Of a stretch of 64,000 nt of DNA, positions 11,651 through 23,655 are shown piece after piece (position 1 is the first letter of the stretch; each line of letters starts with the position of its first letter). Made by a program: the position numbers and the translations under genes. Under the pieces are notes generated by a model. The model did not search any database, was not told the DNA's origin, and saw only the letters and a list, made by a program, of their open reading frames with translations. This stretch comes from Heliocidaris tuberculata (Eukaryota > Echinodermata > Echinoidea > Camarodonta > Echinometridae): positions 36,306,774 to 36,370,773 of the forward strand of contig CM046833.1 in assembly GCA_025618425.1 (NCBI GenBank), in the 5' to 3' direction.

Positions 11651-13009
11651 GATTATTATTAAGTGGTGGATTCACAATTTTATCTGGGGTTTCAAATATT
11701 GCAGGGGTACGTGAGTAAATTGGATTATGACTTTTGCAAATCATGTTTCATTACAAAAAAATGTATTGGATGGCACGGTAGAATTTCATATGTTTAGGCA
11801 TCAGGCACCTTCGCTCACGTTTCTCCTTAGGTGATATTGTGAGAACGGGGTGGGAAAGGACAGGTAAAAAATTTGCTTCAATAAACACACAAACATAAAA
11901 CAATCTTCATGGAAGTTAAAAGGCATTAGCTCAAATAAAATAAGATTAATTTCACAGTATTATATGGCCAGTGATTTTCACGTGGAAACAAGTTTTGAAA
12001 TAATTATATTGTTATTTCCTACATAAAAACAGTAGATATGCAGTCTCTCTCATCAGCAAAAGTGTATTATACATAATCACCACTATAAGACATAAAAATG
12101 ATAAATTATTTTAGCCCAAAACCAAATAAAAAACAAACAGACTTTTACCTTTCAAAAAAAGCATGTGACATATTCTATAGTAAGAATGACATGTTGTAAT
12201 CTTAAACTTATTTTTCTCTTAATATTTCATGTATTATTCACTTGAACTAATAAAACAATACTAAAAGAATCTAAGATAAATACAAGAGAAACTAAAAATT
12301 AACTTAGATGAAAAACAAAAATTACAAAATATTTCTTTTAGAAACCATTACCCATAGAACCATAATTATTAAGCATTTGTCTTATTAATTAAAAAAATAC
12401 ATGATATTCATGTACACATATTAACCTATCATTTGAAAACATATAGTTTGAATATGATTATTTGGTAACAAAAACATTGTAATATGTTTATCCCATTCAA
12501 TATAATTTTAATAAGCCACAATTTAAAACAGTAATAATTTCAACATTGTATATATCAATATATTATGTCAGAGCAACAAAAGGTGTGTATTTAAAGTGTT
12601 TTCAAACTTAAAGTCTCTGTAGCTAAATGAATATCATTATCATTTTTAATTATAATAATTATTACAATTATTACTATTTTTATCATCATCATCATCACTA
12701 TTATTAAGAGTGTTTATCTTTAATCGATAGGCCTAGGGATGCTTTCCTACTCATCCTGATATGGCTGCTTGTCAATACGGAAAATAACAGACAACATACG
12801 TAATTCAGTAGAGCTCAACTGACCACCATCACACAACTCGTTTGGGGGCCTTCAACTTCTATAGAACAGAGTAATCTTCTCCAAGCTAATTCCTGTACAA
12901 AGCTCCAGGTTATAATTAATCTCCAAGTGGCAGTCCAGCTAAAGAATGAATACCTCACGCAGTCCCACATTTGGAATCTGGTGATAGCAGGAGAACATTT
13001 TTCTCTACA
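11650..13009. other. AT-rich intergenic region and gene 2 leader
   Basis: Bases 11650-12760 are AT-rich with no recognisable gene. From 12800 to 13009 faint similarity to the genes 4 and 6 ectodomain DNA appears (for example CGCAGTCCCACAT against TCCAGTCCCACAT). Gene 2 may therefore once have had a longer N-terminal module, or may have an upstream exon that I cannot define. Confidence 0.4.
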
Positions 13010-15085
13010 ATGGTATTCTCAACGCAAGCATCCATCGACAAGGATGGCATGTGCCCTGGAAACTTCACTGGACATAATCCTCCAACATGGCCGGTTGAAG
13101 AAGAGCATTCAAGACAACTCATCCACATGGTGATCCAGGCTTGCCCAGCATTTAGCTTATGTATTGTGGTATACCTCATATTTTCTCTTTTTGCAGAAAA
13201 AATAAAAGGGCACATGTGTTCTCAGCCAATAATCAAAAGAATTCACACTAAACCTAGAAACACAGAATCAATTGCAAACTCAGAATTGGCCTCAGAACGA
13301 ATTGATAAAGTGACTGAGACACAATCCTTACTTAGAGATACAAAAGTAGCATTTGCAGAATTAGAATCTAAACAGAAATGGACCAACTCACAATTAGAAA
13401 AGAGTCAAAGAAAGCTTGCTGAGAAAGACTCCCTCCTCAATTTGAAAGATGCTGACATTGCTAAACTGGAAACTCAAAAAAAAATTACAAACTGGAAATT
13501 AGAAAGCAGCAAGAAAAGTAATGCTCAGACACAGATCTTGCTTTCACAAAAAGAAACAGCTATCTCAAAATTACAAGCTAAGGAGAGAGTCACATGCTTC
13601 AAATTACGAGAATGTGAAAACAATCTTGAAAAGACACAGTCTTCCTTAAGGGAAATGCAAGCTGCATACTTACAATTAGAATCCAAACAGAAAGAGGTTA
13701 CATACTCAAACTTACAAGAAAGTGAACAAAATCTAGAAAAGAAAACATATTCTCATAGGGAAATGCAAGCTCCATTAAAAAATACACAATCTGAAGAGAG
13801 AAAGACCAACTCGAGACTAAATGAAATTGAAAAGGATCTTGAAAAAACACAGTCTTTGTTAAGGAAAATGCAAGCTGAATACTCACAGCTGGAGTTAAAA
13901 GAGAGAGGCACAAACTTAAAATTACAAGAATGTGAGAAAGATCTAAAAAAGACACAGTCCGCCCTTAAGGAAATGCAAGCTGCCTACTTAAAATTAGAAT
14001 CTACACAGAGAGAGACCAATTCAAAGTTACATGAAACGGAACAAATTCTTCAAAAGGAAAAGTCTTCCCTTAAAGAAATGCAGGGTCTATGTACAGATGC
14101 ACAAGCTAAAGAGAGGGAAACCAACTTAAAATATCAAGAGCATATAAATCAACATGAAAGGATACAGTCTTCCCTAAGAGAGATGCAAGATGCATATTCA
14201 CAACTAGAATCTAAAGAAAGAAAGGCTAACTCGAGATTCAAAGAAAGTGAAAAAAATGTTAAAAAGATACAATCGCTACTCCTGGAAATGGAAATTGCAC
14301 TGTCACAATCTAAGTCCAAAGAAAGAGAGACAAAGTCAAAACTACAAAAGACTGAAAGAAAACTTGATGAGGCTGAGGACTCTCTCAGCAAAATGCAAAA
14401 TGCATTTTCAGAATTGGATTTAAGAGAGAGGGAAATAGAAAACACACATGCTGCATTCACCGAATCAAAAGCTAAAGAACGACAGACAAATGCAAAATTG
14501 CAAGATGCTAAGCTCTCTATTAGTGCAATGCAAGTTGCATACTCAGAATTAGAAACTAAAGAGAGGGAGACTGTGGAAAAATTCCAAGAAAGTGAGAGAA
14601 ATCTGGTCGAGATTCAGTCTATCTTAGATGATACACAAGCTGCATATACAGAATTAGAAGCTAGAGAGCTACAAACAAATGCAACATTGCAAGAACGTGA
14701 GAGAAATCTGGAGGATGTTCAGTCCCTTCTAATTGCCACACAAGCTGAATTTGCTGAATTAGAATCTAAAGAGAGAGAAACAAATTCACAATTACAAGAT
14801 GCTAAGCTCTCTCTTAGTGCAATGCAAGTTGCATTTTCAGACTTAGATGATCTAAGACAGACTGAGAGAGAGCCAAGCAGAGAAACAAGTGCTGCAAGCC
14901 CAACACAGGATGACGCAAGACAGAAAATAACCTGTGGTATTTGTTATACTGCAGAAAAAGAATGTGCTCTCAGCCCATGTGGGCACATGCTCTGCAATAG
15001 ATGCCTTCAGCGAATACATTCTCGCAACAATCGCTGTCCACACTGCCGAACGCCAATCCAATCTAATAATAAAATATATTTTTAA
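13010..15085 (+). CDS. Gene 2: long coiled-coil RING finger membrane protein (691 aa)
   Basis: I start at the first ATG in frame (13010); the frame is open to 12971 but without an earlier ATG. The N-terminal 39 residues are polar with an N-glycosylation sequon (Asn18-Phe-Thr). A hydrophobic segment spans residues 40-61. Then about 570 residues of charged heptad-repeat coiled coil follow, built from repeats of exactly 35 residues (five heptads) with the theme KTQSSLREMQAAYLQLESKE. The C-terminal RING (residues 642-679) has C3HC4 ligands in C-x2-C-x11-C-x-H-x2-C-x2-C-x10-C-x2-C spacing, and the chain ends Lys-Ile-Tyr-Phe. A type of membrane-tethered, rod-like E3 ligase is the natural reading. 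This is the longest intact member and shows the repeat structure that is broken in gene 5. Function and partners are unknown. Confidence 0.85.
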   Translation: MVFSTQASIDKDGMCPGNFTGHNPPTWPVEEEHSRQLIHMVIQACPAFSLCIVVYLIFSLFAEKIKGHMCSQPIIKRIHTKPRNTESIANSELASERIDKVTETQSLLRDTKVAFAELESKQKWTNSQLEKSQRKLAEKDSLLNLKDADIAKLETQKKITNWKLESSKKSNAQTQILLSQKETAISKLQAKERVTCFKLRECENNLEKTQSSLREMQAAYLQLESKQKEVTYSNLQESEQNLEKKTYSHREMQAPLKNTQSEERKTNSRLNEIEKDLEKTQSLLRKMQAEYSQLELKERGTNLKLQECEKDLKKTQSALKEMQAAYLKLESTQRETNSKLHETEQILQKEKSSLKEMQGLCTDAQAKERETNLKYQEHINQHERIQSSLREMQDAYSQLESKERKANSRFKESEKNVKKIQSLLLEMEIALSQSKSKERETKSKLQKTERKLDEAEDSLSKMQNAFSELDLREREIENTHAAFTESKAKERQTNAKLQDAKLSISAMQVAYSELETKERETVEKFQESERNLVEIQSILDDTQAAYTELEARELQTNATLQERERNLEDVQSLLIATQAEFAELESKERETNSQLQDAKLSLSAMQVAFSDLDDLRQTEREPSRETSAASPTQDDARQKITCGICYTAEKECALSPCGHMLCNRCLQRIHSRNNRCPHCRTPIQSNNKIYF

Positions 15086-16803
15086 GGCTCTTAACATTTA
15101 TTTAGATATTTTGAAGTACTGGGGATTTATAAGCTGATCACATTTTCCCAAACTTACATAAAGGATTTGCAATATATTCATAAAAAACTAAAACATTGTC
15201 TTTTTCTCTTTTGACAAAGAATAACAACCTGAATAAATTTATTAAATTCTGAACTTTTTTCGAGCTAATTAGACAGGATGATAAACAAGCTTGAAGCTAC
15301 TGTTACTATACAACCTATCATAAAATAATTAAAGTTGATTCAATTTAAATCATATCCAAACTGCACAATTATAACTAATAAAGTAGTCAGCATAAAGCAG
15401 TAGAATGCTCAAGTGTATTGTTGGAATTTGTTAATACTTTTTAAGGAATTTGTATTAGCCCAAGTTTGGTCAAAAACTAAATTTCCTAAACTCCAAATGA
15501 AGAAAAGGATTTTTAAAATCCAGTTATTAGGCAGGTCAAATGGTATTTGCACAGAAAGTAATTACAAATTACTAAAACTCAGAATATACATGTATACCAC
15601 TGTAATAAAAGCTTGAAAACATGCTTCAGACTTCTGCAAAAATTAATATTAAATGACTCTTCAAAGAATTTCAATCAAAAAATGATTCATTATCAGTTTT
15701 GGTTTGTAAAAATAATCTAAGGTAGAGCAAACAGTAATAAGAATAAGCATAATCTCTTTCTAGTGTTCATTAATTCATGTAAATATTAAATGGTCTTATT
15801 GAAAAAATTATGGTTTGCAAACACACACAAAAAATTGTAACTTACATGTATGTAAACCTATTCCTATTTTCATAAACCTTTGCTTTTCAATGTTTATTTA
15901 ATATCTCACCATAAATTGTCTGTGTATATTTGAATGTGTTGTCCAGCAAAAATGAAAAAACTTTTAATTTGAATTTGTGTGGGAAATTTTTGTGACGCAG
16001 CTTTACTCGAAGTTGATGTGTAAAAATCCAAATTATAAAGAGCTGTGAAATATCTAACATAACAGTTCAGATATACAACATCTACAGATATTATAATATT
16101 ACATAGGATAGCTTTAAAATCTTTAATAATGTTAAAGAATCATTATCACTGAATACATTTTAATTTCTAGATAATTATGTACCTAGAAGATTGACTGATA
16201 ACTGACATATTTTGTGATATGATTTTAGAATGCCTGTTTTCTACTTCTGATTTACTTCGGTGGTTTGTATGTATTGTATTATCATGCTATGTAATACTTT
16301 TCTTACTGTTGTGTTAAGGTGTTCCTAACAGAAATCTTGTCTTTGTGTATGGCAAAATCCCCTCCTTCCTTAGGGTGCATATTTACTTGTACTTTGTATT
16401 ATACTACAGTAAAGAAACAATTTAGGTCTGAATCTTATTTCAATTTTGCAAATTGACAAACATTACATACACCTGCTGGAATGTTACAGATAACACATCA
16501 TGTGGCAAATCTTATCTGAGACTGTGAACACATTCTACAAAAAATTGTAATAATGACTATTTTAGATACAAGTATATATATATTGTGAAGGGTATTTACG
16601 TGGAAGATATTCAAAGCCAAATTAAACCCCCACAAGCATGAAACCCAAAGGTTTCACAACAAGCCACTCACTAGTACCTTATGCATGCTTGTTACACAAG
16701 TGTAATCTCACATTTCTCATTGAGAGTAAACATTGTGATGATATCAAAATTTCTTACTCTTTCCAAATAAACACTCACATTATTATGGACATATCATGTA
16801 CAA

Positions 16804-16862
<59 letters not shown>

Positions 16863-17078
16863 GCTTCCGGTACAAAAATGTAAGATTATTTAGTCTTAAT
16901 AGTAGAATTCTTGTCAGTCTTCTTTCTTTTTTTTTTGCTTGTAATTTATCTTTATCAATAAAATACGATATAATCAAACTTTGATAGTGGAAGTGTGTCT
17001 ATTTCAAAAGACTAGAAACATGTGTATATTGAGGACTTTAATTTGATATGGTGAATGATTGAGGGTTTGATGAGTTTA
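15086..17078. other. AT-rich intergenic region with a TA microsatellite
   Basis: No gene or mobile element is recognisable. A (TA)n run lies at about 16805-16860. Frames through it (Tyr-Ile repeats) are not genes. Confidence 0.7.
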
Positions 17079-17724
17079 GGACCCTGTTTCATGAAATGTT
17101 TTATCCACGACAAGTCATAATGAATGATATATAAGCTACTAAAATCAATGCATTTTGCTGGCTGTGAACAGATGTTTCTTTAAAGGGGGTACCCAATGCT
17201 GAAACAATGTTAGTTCATTTAAAAGATCATGATTTTATTAGCAGAAAATCATCTGCCTTAAGTTTTTTAAAAATTCGTGTTGCCAGAAAAATCCCCGAAA
17301 TATGGTAAGACTTCAGGATATTTTGGCCCCTCAGCTGTGTCCCAATTTCAGCTAGGTAACCACAATGACGTCAAAGTGGTTACCCAGGTTCGCGTATTGC
17401 AGATGTGTTGCGCGCTAGACTGTACAAAATGCATTACACCTTGCGCGCATTTTGCTATAATTGCGCGACAAGGTAACCACTTTGACGTCATTGTGGTTAC
17501 CTAGCTGAAATTGGGACACAGCTGAGGGGCCAAAATATCCTGAAATCTTACCATATTTCGGGGATTTTCTGGCAACACGAATTAAAAAATTTTTTTAAGG
17601 CAGATGATTTTCTTCTAATAAAATCATGATCTTTTAAATGAACTAACATTGTTTCAGCATTGGGTACCCCCTTTAAAAAAAACATGGCAGGTGCTGTTCA
17701 AAAGCAGTTTTATGAAACAGGGCA
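17079..17724. mobile_element. Short MITE split by a nested element
   Basis: The ends GGACCCTGTTTCATGAAA and TTTTATGAAACAGGGC are inverted repeats of the same type as 45021-45164 (GGGCCCTGTTTCATAAAA). Removing the nested TTAA element (17184-17672 plus one TTAA) leaves a MITE of about 150 bp, the size of the 45021 copy. Confidence 0.7.
17184..17672. mobile_element. 489-bp near-perfect palindrome flanked by TTAA
   Basis: The arms start AGGGGGTACCCAATGCTGAA and end with the exact inverse. They pair for well over 200 bp, including CCACTTTGACGTCA-type inner parts around a centre near 17430. TTAA lies at 17180-17183 and 17673-17676. There is no coding capacity. It is nested in the 17079-17724 MITE. 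Confidence 0.85.
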
Positions 17725-18070
17725 CTTGTATGAAAATCATGGTTTAAAGATAAAGTTGAGTTCTGTTCATGCCATTACATTGTTAAAGAAACTGCCTCAA
17801 AGCAATTGGGAAAGGTCACAAATTATTTTTCACCTGCCCTATAAGAACTCAACCTTCTCTATAAAACAAACTGTCAAGAGGGTATTTCAGGTTGTCATGT
17901 GGGAATCCTTAGTATTAGCCAACCTGCAGGAACCAGGAAAACAATTTTCTGGAATACGAAATCAGGAGGGGTAGATTAACTATTTTATGAGTTACAAGCA
18001 CATGCAGGAGCAAGAGACAAAGAGAGAATTACATGACACCAATCGCGATATTCCCAAAGTAGTAGACCTG
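17725..18070. other. Intergenic, no recognisable gene
   Basis: An open frame of about 100 codons crosses 17660-17974 but it begins inside transposon sequence and has no recognisable domain, so I do not call it. Confidence 0.5.
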
Positions 18071-18477
18071 ACAGTGTATGAACCTATAAAAGTTCTGTCC
18101 ATTGAAGTTGTTTTTTTTTTAATTTGTGATCCCATGTTGTCTTCGAACAATTTCAGCTTTGTTGCCCCCAACACAACTTTCGAGCAATTTGCATATTTTG
18201 CATAAATCAGAAACGTCACATAGACAGGCAATGTTAAACAACCCAAGACAAGCGTGCTGCACCCAACGCTAATAGTGTTGTTAATCTTGTGCAATGAAAC
18301 CTGCGATACAATTAAATTCTGTTATATCCTCTATTCATTACGTCACAGGTTATACTCTGCATAAGATGAATAACACACTGGATTTTGATATGCGAATTAT
18401 GCAAATTGCTCAAAGTTATTTATGATTACAAATCCACAACAAAATTTAAACTTACAGAACTTTTCTAGGTTCACTGT
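18071..18477. mobile_element. Octamer-bearing foldback element, copy 1
   Basis: The ends are inverted (ATGAACCTATAAAAGTTCTG against CAGAACTTTTCTAGGTTCA). Inside, TTTCAGCTTTGTTGC and ATTTGCATATTTTGCATAAA lie on the left, with GCAAATTATGCAAATTGCTC on the right. Copies occur at 26843-27217 and 47065-47490, and all three share the right flank ACTGTTGGCTGTATA, so the flank was duplicated together with the element. Confidence 0.7.
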
Positions 18478-19535
18478 TGGCTGTATATATGAGTGGACTA
18501 AAGATTAACTGCATGCATATACGTTTTTATAGTAATTCAGCTTGCTCAATGGATTCAAATACACTACACTTCTTCAAATTTGTTCTAAATGGCCTGAAAG
18601 ATTGTCAGAAACTTGTCCGAGGCTTGCCTAACATAAAAACAACTGATGTATGCCGGATGGGTCCAATATCTGTCAAGTAATTTTGGTGACAAAAACAAAC
18701 AAATTTAGCAGGTTGACTTTGCCTACAGATTATGTAGTCCCATGTGCTTGTATCTTTCAGTGCATATAATTATCACCAAACTTCTATCATCCAGAAGACC
18801 TATGACAAGTACAAAAATCCATATACCGAACAATAAACAATGCACAATGACCCTGGAAAATTATGTACACCGTTGAAATACAGTTTGATTGCACCTAGAC
18901 TACCAGAACTTTAGTGCACTTGTTAATCGTGTTCCTCTCAGGGAAATAGGCCATATTCTTGAAAGTGTTTAAAGCGTACCAATCACCTGAAAAAATAATT
19001 TGTGTACAGCTAGAAAGTATAAAATCTACTTCAAAGAACTTTGCCTAGTATTCTATAGGTCAACAGTTAGTGAGTATGAAGGAAATAAAGGATAACATGA
19101 AAATGCTCGCGCGGAACCGAACTCAGAGTTTGGTTCCACGCGAGTCTTTACCTTGACGAGCACGAACGGGTGCGTCGAGGAGTCTACTCACGAGTCGCTT
19201 TTACACTTATTGAGAGTGTAATTAAAATTGCAATATCTTCTTATAGAATTAATATTTGAAGCCCATATTTTTAATACAGTATAACAACATGCAACCTCTA
19301 ACATACAGAGCAAAACTATTTTTGGTGATTGGTACCCTTTAATATCTTGATAAGGTTCCATGAAAAGAAGGAGTCAGTAATAATACTGCTACAAATAGTT
19401 AAACAATATATTAACCCCTGGTATGACAAACAAAAAGTAATACGTGAACCAGTCTTGGTGTTTGCTCTCTGATCAGAAATAGTTAAACAGAGAACAAACT
19501 CCAATACTGGTTCAAAACAGAAAATTTCTGACAAA
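18478..19535. other. Intergenic with a GC-rich double hairpin at 19106-19178
   Basis: Bases 19106-19144 form a hairpin with 19-base arms (CTCGCGCGGAACCGAACTC against GAGTTTGGTTCCACGCGAG). A second, smaller hairpin follows (CCTTGACGAGCAC against GTGCGTCGAGG). Both stand out in AT-rich DNA. No gene is seen. Confidence 0.5.
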
Positions 19536-21614
19536 GTGACAAGTTCATATGGACCATTATTGTGAACAAAGTACAGACAAGGTAAACAAACTTACACCCA
19601 AATTAAAATTCTTTATCATTTTTTGTCTGCTCTATCTACTGTAGTATGAGCATACCATAAACACTCAAGATAAAGTTATCTATTTCCAGAGAATGCGTGC
19701 GAGACATTTCTGTCATATTGATGTACCGCAATTATTACTGCATATTACAATAAGTAAGCATGGGCCAAGTGATGAATTCTTAAAGGAGAATTAACCCATG
19801 AATATAAATGTACTTATGTTCAAAGGTGTAATATATTCTTAATCATTGGCCTGTATCACTTTAGAAATAAAATATCAGAAAAGGGTTTAAATCAAGACAT
19901 TCTAGCACACGTTATCATCTGCTAACAGTTTACATGGGGGCTGCCATTTTCTTGATGATATGGAGTTGTACATGAACCATTGGGAACCGTTCCGGTCAGG
20001 AAGATATTTGTAATCCTAGAGCTAAATTGCTTCTCTTCATTACAAAAAATCCCCATATATGATGGAAAATACATAACAGGTGTATACATATATTCTAAAA
20101 TTTGAAATTTATAGATTTCTTTTTAAATTCTCTGGTTTTGCTAAATAGAAATCGATTTCTTGGGCTTTCCTGGCAGAGCAGAACATAATTAATACAACGC
20201 GCATTCTGACTATTGAAATCCATTATCTCAAAGCAGGTGAATGCATAGTTTGTCACTACTGATGCTCGGTAAAGTTATCATCCATAAATTTGAATTAATT
20301 TGCTCCGTCGCGTACGTCATAGTATCCAGAAAATAGATTTATATTTAGTAAAATAGTAATTTTCAAAGAAATATAAAATACATTTTCGTTTTTAGAATAT
20401 ATGTATATTCTCTTAAATATTTCAAATTTCAAATGGGATTTTGTATCAGGAAGAAAGACAATTTTGCATTCAGATTAAAAATATCTTTATGTACACATCA
20501 AGAAAATGGCAGCCCCCAGGTATTGCTAGCAGACGATAAATTTTGCTGAGAAAATCTTGATTTATACCCATCTCGTATATCTTAATGCAAAACTACGTAG
20601 GACAACAAGAAGGAATTGATTACATCTTTGAATATAAGCACATTAATATTTTGAGGTTAATTCCCCTTTAATGACCTAAATGTCACTATCTGATTGAAGT
20701 CCAGCCAGTCAGAGCAAGACAATTGTTCAGGAAGTTATCATGTATTGACTCGACATGATACTGCATGGTAGATGTGTAATGTGAGCCAAACCCATCATTA
20801 CCACTGTAAATGACACGGTAATCTAGCTAGCACAGGAGAAATTGGGTTGTAAGTGCATCTCAAATGGTCTTCAGATACCAGTTGATAGGAATTTTTCATA
20901 CATTTCTACTAGAACTTCATTAGACTTGAAATCAACTATCTAGGTATGTATACTTAAGACAAGCTTCATCAATGACAGATAACAACACAGAAATAGACTG
21001 CTACCTGATTGAGTGCTTAAATCATTAATTATGAAGACTGAAAGACTATTATTTACTGAGATCCAGAAGGACGTTAACTTGTATACTTTAACAGAGTCAA
21101 TGCCCTTCTGTCTCTCAGCAGATGATATGGTGGCAGAAATATGTCTTTTCTAACTCAAAAGAACATATGTCAAATTATTACAAAGGTAGACTCTTTTTAC
21201 AGAATTTTTGATAATGCTCATATATACATAGTGTAAATCAAAGCATTCGAATACAGAGATTTCTTTTCACTGACAGGTTTCTGAGTATTGTGGACAAACT
21301 GCCAACTATTTCAGCAACTGCTCCAAATTATCCATGATCATCTGCTACAGGTAACCAATTAAATGTCAATCGAGATGATTCTTTCACACAGTCTAGAACT
21401 CCTGTCATCAACCTACTAGCAGCAGCACAGCTTATAAGGAAAAGCCAAGAATTATTCTACATCCATACAGACACACTGCAAGATTTAATTTCTCCTCATT
21501 GTTCAACTTTCTTCCGCCTCTACAACATAGTGTCTTTCCAATCCACTTCCTTGCAACCAGTTTGAGGGATAACTAATTTGAACCAGAATTGTGATCGCTG
21601 TTGAAGTTCCCACA
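19536..21614 (+). promoter_or_regulatory. Upstream region of gene 3, homologous to that of gene 1
   Basis: Blocks 19536-19783, 20668-21190 and 21220-21614 correspond in order to 161-435, 1251-1670 and 2040-2503. A 3' splice-site-like CACTGACAG sits at about 21271-21279, as in gene 1. A hairpin at 21056-21118 (CTGAGATCCAGAAGGACG against CCTTCTGTCTCTCAG) is related to the one at 35344-35413. The gap between blocks 1 and 2 is the TTAA element at 19784. Confidence 0.5.
19784..20667. mobile_element. 884-bp foldback element flanked by TTAA
   Basis: The ends AGGAGAATTAACC and GGTTAATTCCCCT are inverted repeats. Inner arms such as GGGGGCTGCCATTTTCTTGA and TCAAGAAAATGGCAGCCCCC pair perfectly. TTAA lies at 19780-19783 and 20668-20671. 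The homologous region of gene 1 (about 403-420) lacks it, giving an empty site. No transposase is present. Confidence 0.85.
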
Positions 21615-22370
21615 ATGTCATACCCACAGAGTCAAGGAGAACAGATGGAAACGTCACACCGAGAGGCAGGTATCTACAATGAAAGATATCTTCTGATTTG
21701 CAGTGTACTTTTCATTTTAGTTATAACTGTAAAGGAAATACAATTGCATACAAAAGCAAAGCTGAGAATCATTCATCTTGAAGCTAAACAAAGAGAGACT
21801 GAAAGAAAACTTGATGAGGCTGAGGATTTTCTCAGAACAATGCAAGATGCATTTTCAGAACTGGATTTAAGAGAGAGGGAAACAAACTCACAATTACAAG
21901 CTGTCGAGAATTCTGCAATGCAGGCTTCATTTGAGGACTTAGAATCAAGAGAAAGAGTGGCAAATGCAAAATTACAAGAAAGCGAAAGAAATCTGATTGA
22001 GGTTCAATCTATACTTGGTGACACACAAGCTGCATTTGCAGAATTAGAAGCCAGAGAGCGAGAAACAAATGCCAAATTGCAAGATGCTCTGCTCTCTCTG
22101 AGTGCAATGCAAGTTGCATACTCAGAATTAGATGATCTAAGAGAAACCGAGAGAGATCCAAATGCAAACACAACTGCTGCAAGCCCAGCAACTGATGACG
22201 TAAGACAGAAAATAAATTGCGGTATTTGTTATACTGCAGAAAAAGAATGTGCTCTCAGCCCATGCGGGCACATGCTCTGCGACAGATGCCATCAGGAGAT
22301 CCGTTCTCGAGGCAATCGATGTCCAACTTGTCGAACGCCAATCCAAGCTGTTACTAAAGTTTACTTTTGA
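21615..22370 (+). CDS. Gene 3: short membrane-anchored coiled-coil RING protein (251 aa)
   Basis: The start ATG at 21615 aligns with the gene 1 start; the frame is open a little further upstream (to a GTG) but without an ATG. Residues 25-39 are a hydrophobic membrane segment, nearly identical to gene 1 (LICSVLFILV). The coiled coil runs from about 48 to 190 and is shorter than in genes 1 and 2, containing only a few of the DTQAAFAELEARERETNAKL-type repeats. The RING is residues 202-239 with all eight C3HC4 ligands, and the chain ends Lys-Val-Tyr-Phe. The linker before the RING (residues about 180-200) resembles those of genes 2 and 5. The same predicted role applies: a cytosol-facing RING E3 held on a membrane. 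Coiled-coil length seems to vary by gain and loss of repeat units. Confidence 0.87.
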   Translation: MSYPQSQGEQMETSHREAGIYNERYLLICSVLFILVITVKEIQLHTKAKLRIIHLEAKQRETERKLDEAEDFLRTMQDAFSELDLRERETNSQLQAVENSAMQASFEDLESRERVANAKLQESERNLIEVQSILGDTQAAFAELEARERETNAKLQDALLSLSAMQVAYSELDDLRETERDPNANTTAASPATDDVRQKINCGICYTAEKECALSPCGHMLCDRCHQEIRSRGNRCPTCRTPIQAVTKVYF

Positions 22371-22387
22371 ATTTTTCCAAATTTTTT

Positions 22388-22556
22388 CAATTCAATTCAA
22401 TTCAATTCAATTCATTTAGCAAATTCATAAAAAACATTACAAACAAATACAATACATGTAATACATTAAAACAATTAAAGCAATAAAAAACTTAAGAAAT
22501 TGCAGGGAAATGCAGCAGAAAGACAAAGTCTTATATCAAAGCCATTGAATAAGCTG
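22388..22556 (-). mobile_element. Short LINE 3' tail with (TTGAA)n end
   Basis: Five copies of AATTC head an AT-rich 170-bp insert that is absent from the matching place after gene 5 (44283-44310). The tandem pentamer end resembles the tails of minus-strand CR1-like LINEs. There is no open frame. Confidence 0.45.
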
Positions 22557-23016
22557 TTGAATAAATTACATTAAATAAGTTTTCCAATATTCATGTAACT
22601 TCAAACATCTGCTGTCTTTTCTTTCAATGAAGAATGAAACTTGAAAAATTATGGACTTTCGCTTTAGCTTTTTCAATGGGGATGATAAGAACTACATTAT
22701 CAATGTGTTATTATAAAGACTATCATATGGCTGTAAAAGTGAACGAAAATAGCAAAATCTCCACATTTCAAATTTATAAGCGACTCGCTATAGCATCAAG
22801 CAATACCCTTAATTGGTGTATTATTAGAGTTTACTACATTTTAATAAATTTGTATGAGCCCAAATAATACAAAAATTATTTTCTAGAATCAAGATGAAGA
22901 AAAAAATAGTGTTGAACAGGTACAACTTTACAGGTGGGCTGGGACAGTCAGGAGGTGAGATACTGTAGTAATAATGAAGTATGAAATATGCATGCTCGTA
23001 CATAAGTGCAGTGTTT
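22557..23016. other. Gene 3 3' flank shared with copy B
   Basis: It aligns with 44300-44980. Copy A is the empty site for the 44609-44890 MITE (CAACTTTACAGGTGGGCTGG near 22923). No separate gene is supported. Confidence 0.6.
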
Positions 23017-23382
23017 TGATTTGATTTGATTTGATTTTTTCAGTTTCAATATAAGCATACATGACACATATCAGTTCAGTGATTAAACATAAAACAATGT
23101 AATAAATTTGAATATATCAAACTAACAATACAAAGATAAAGGTATTGAGAAGAGTACAAAAAATAATTTACAAAAATGGATCATAATTGAACTAACATAT
23201 ACAATGAAATGCAGGGGCATGCTAAGAAAGCAATGCTTGTATGTTATATGCCCCAAAGATACATAATAAAATATTGGTCAAGCAATTATAACAATTTGGC
23301 TAAATAATGGTGAAAGTTACAAATTTGTGGTATGCCTAAATAGGTTTATAGGAAAAGAAAGAGGGAGAGAGTTGTAAAATAA

Positions 23383-23655
23383 GGTAGCTTAGCGAAACGT
23401 TGTGGCGCGTAAGAACGCGGGACAGACGCACAGAGGAAAACTGCAAGTTTTGTATGTGCTTATAAAATTAGAATCAGACATATCTGAATGAAAATTTTCA
23501 TATTATTTTGCTTAAAATTGTTCAACTATTTGAATATTAATTCTATTTTGTAATATTTTGAGTCTGCCTTATAGAATAAAATTATGATTTTGAGCAAATT
23601 TGTCATATGCGTTTTTCCCGCGTTCTTACGCGCCACGACATTTCGCTAAGCTACC
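23383..23655. mobile_element. MITE with GCGTAAGAACGCGGG-type inverted ends
   Basis: The left end GGTAGCTTAGCGAAACGTTG and the right end CATTTCGCTAAGCTACC pair, as do the inner TGGCGCGTAAGAACGCGGG and CCCGCGTTCTTACGCGCCA. A diverged second copy is at 44609-44890. Confidence 0.8.

Noticed and set aside
12971..13009. Upstream extension of gene 2 from a TTG codon
   Set aside because: A TTG start is not expected in an animal nuclear gene; the first ATG in frame is 13010. An upstream coding exon remains possible.
16783..16984. Tyr-Ile repeat frames on both strands
   Set aside because: They are translations of a (TA)n microsatellite.
17660..17974. 104-codon open frame
   Set aside because: It starts within a MITE, lacks a recognisable domain and is not present in the related flanks.
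21591..21614. Upstream extension of gene 3 from a GTG codon
   Set aside because: The ATG at 21615 aligns with the gene 1 start and gives the conserved N-terminus.
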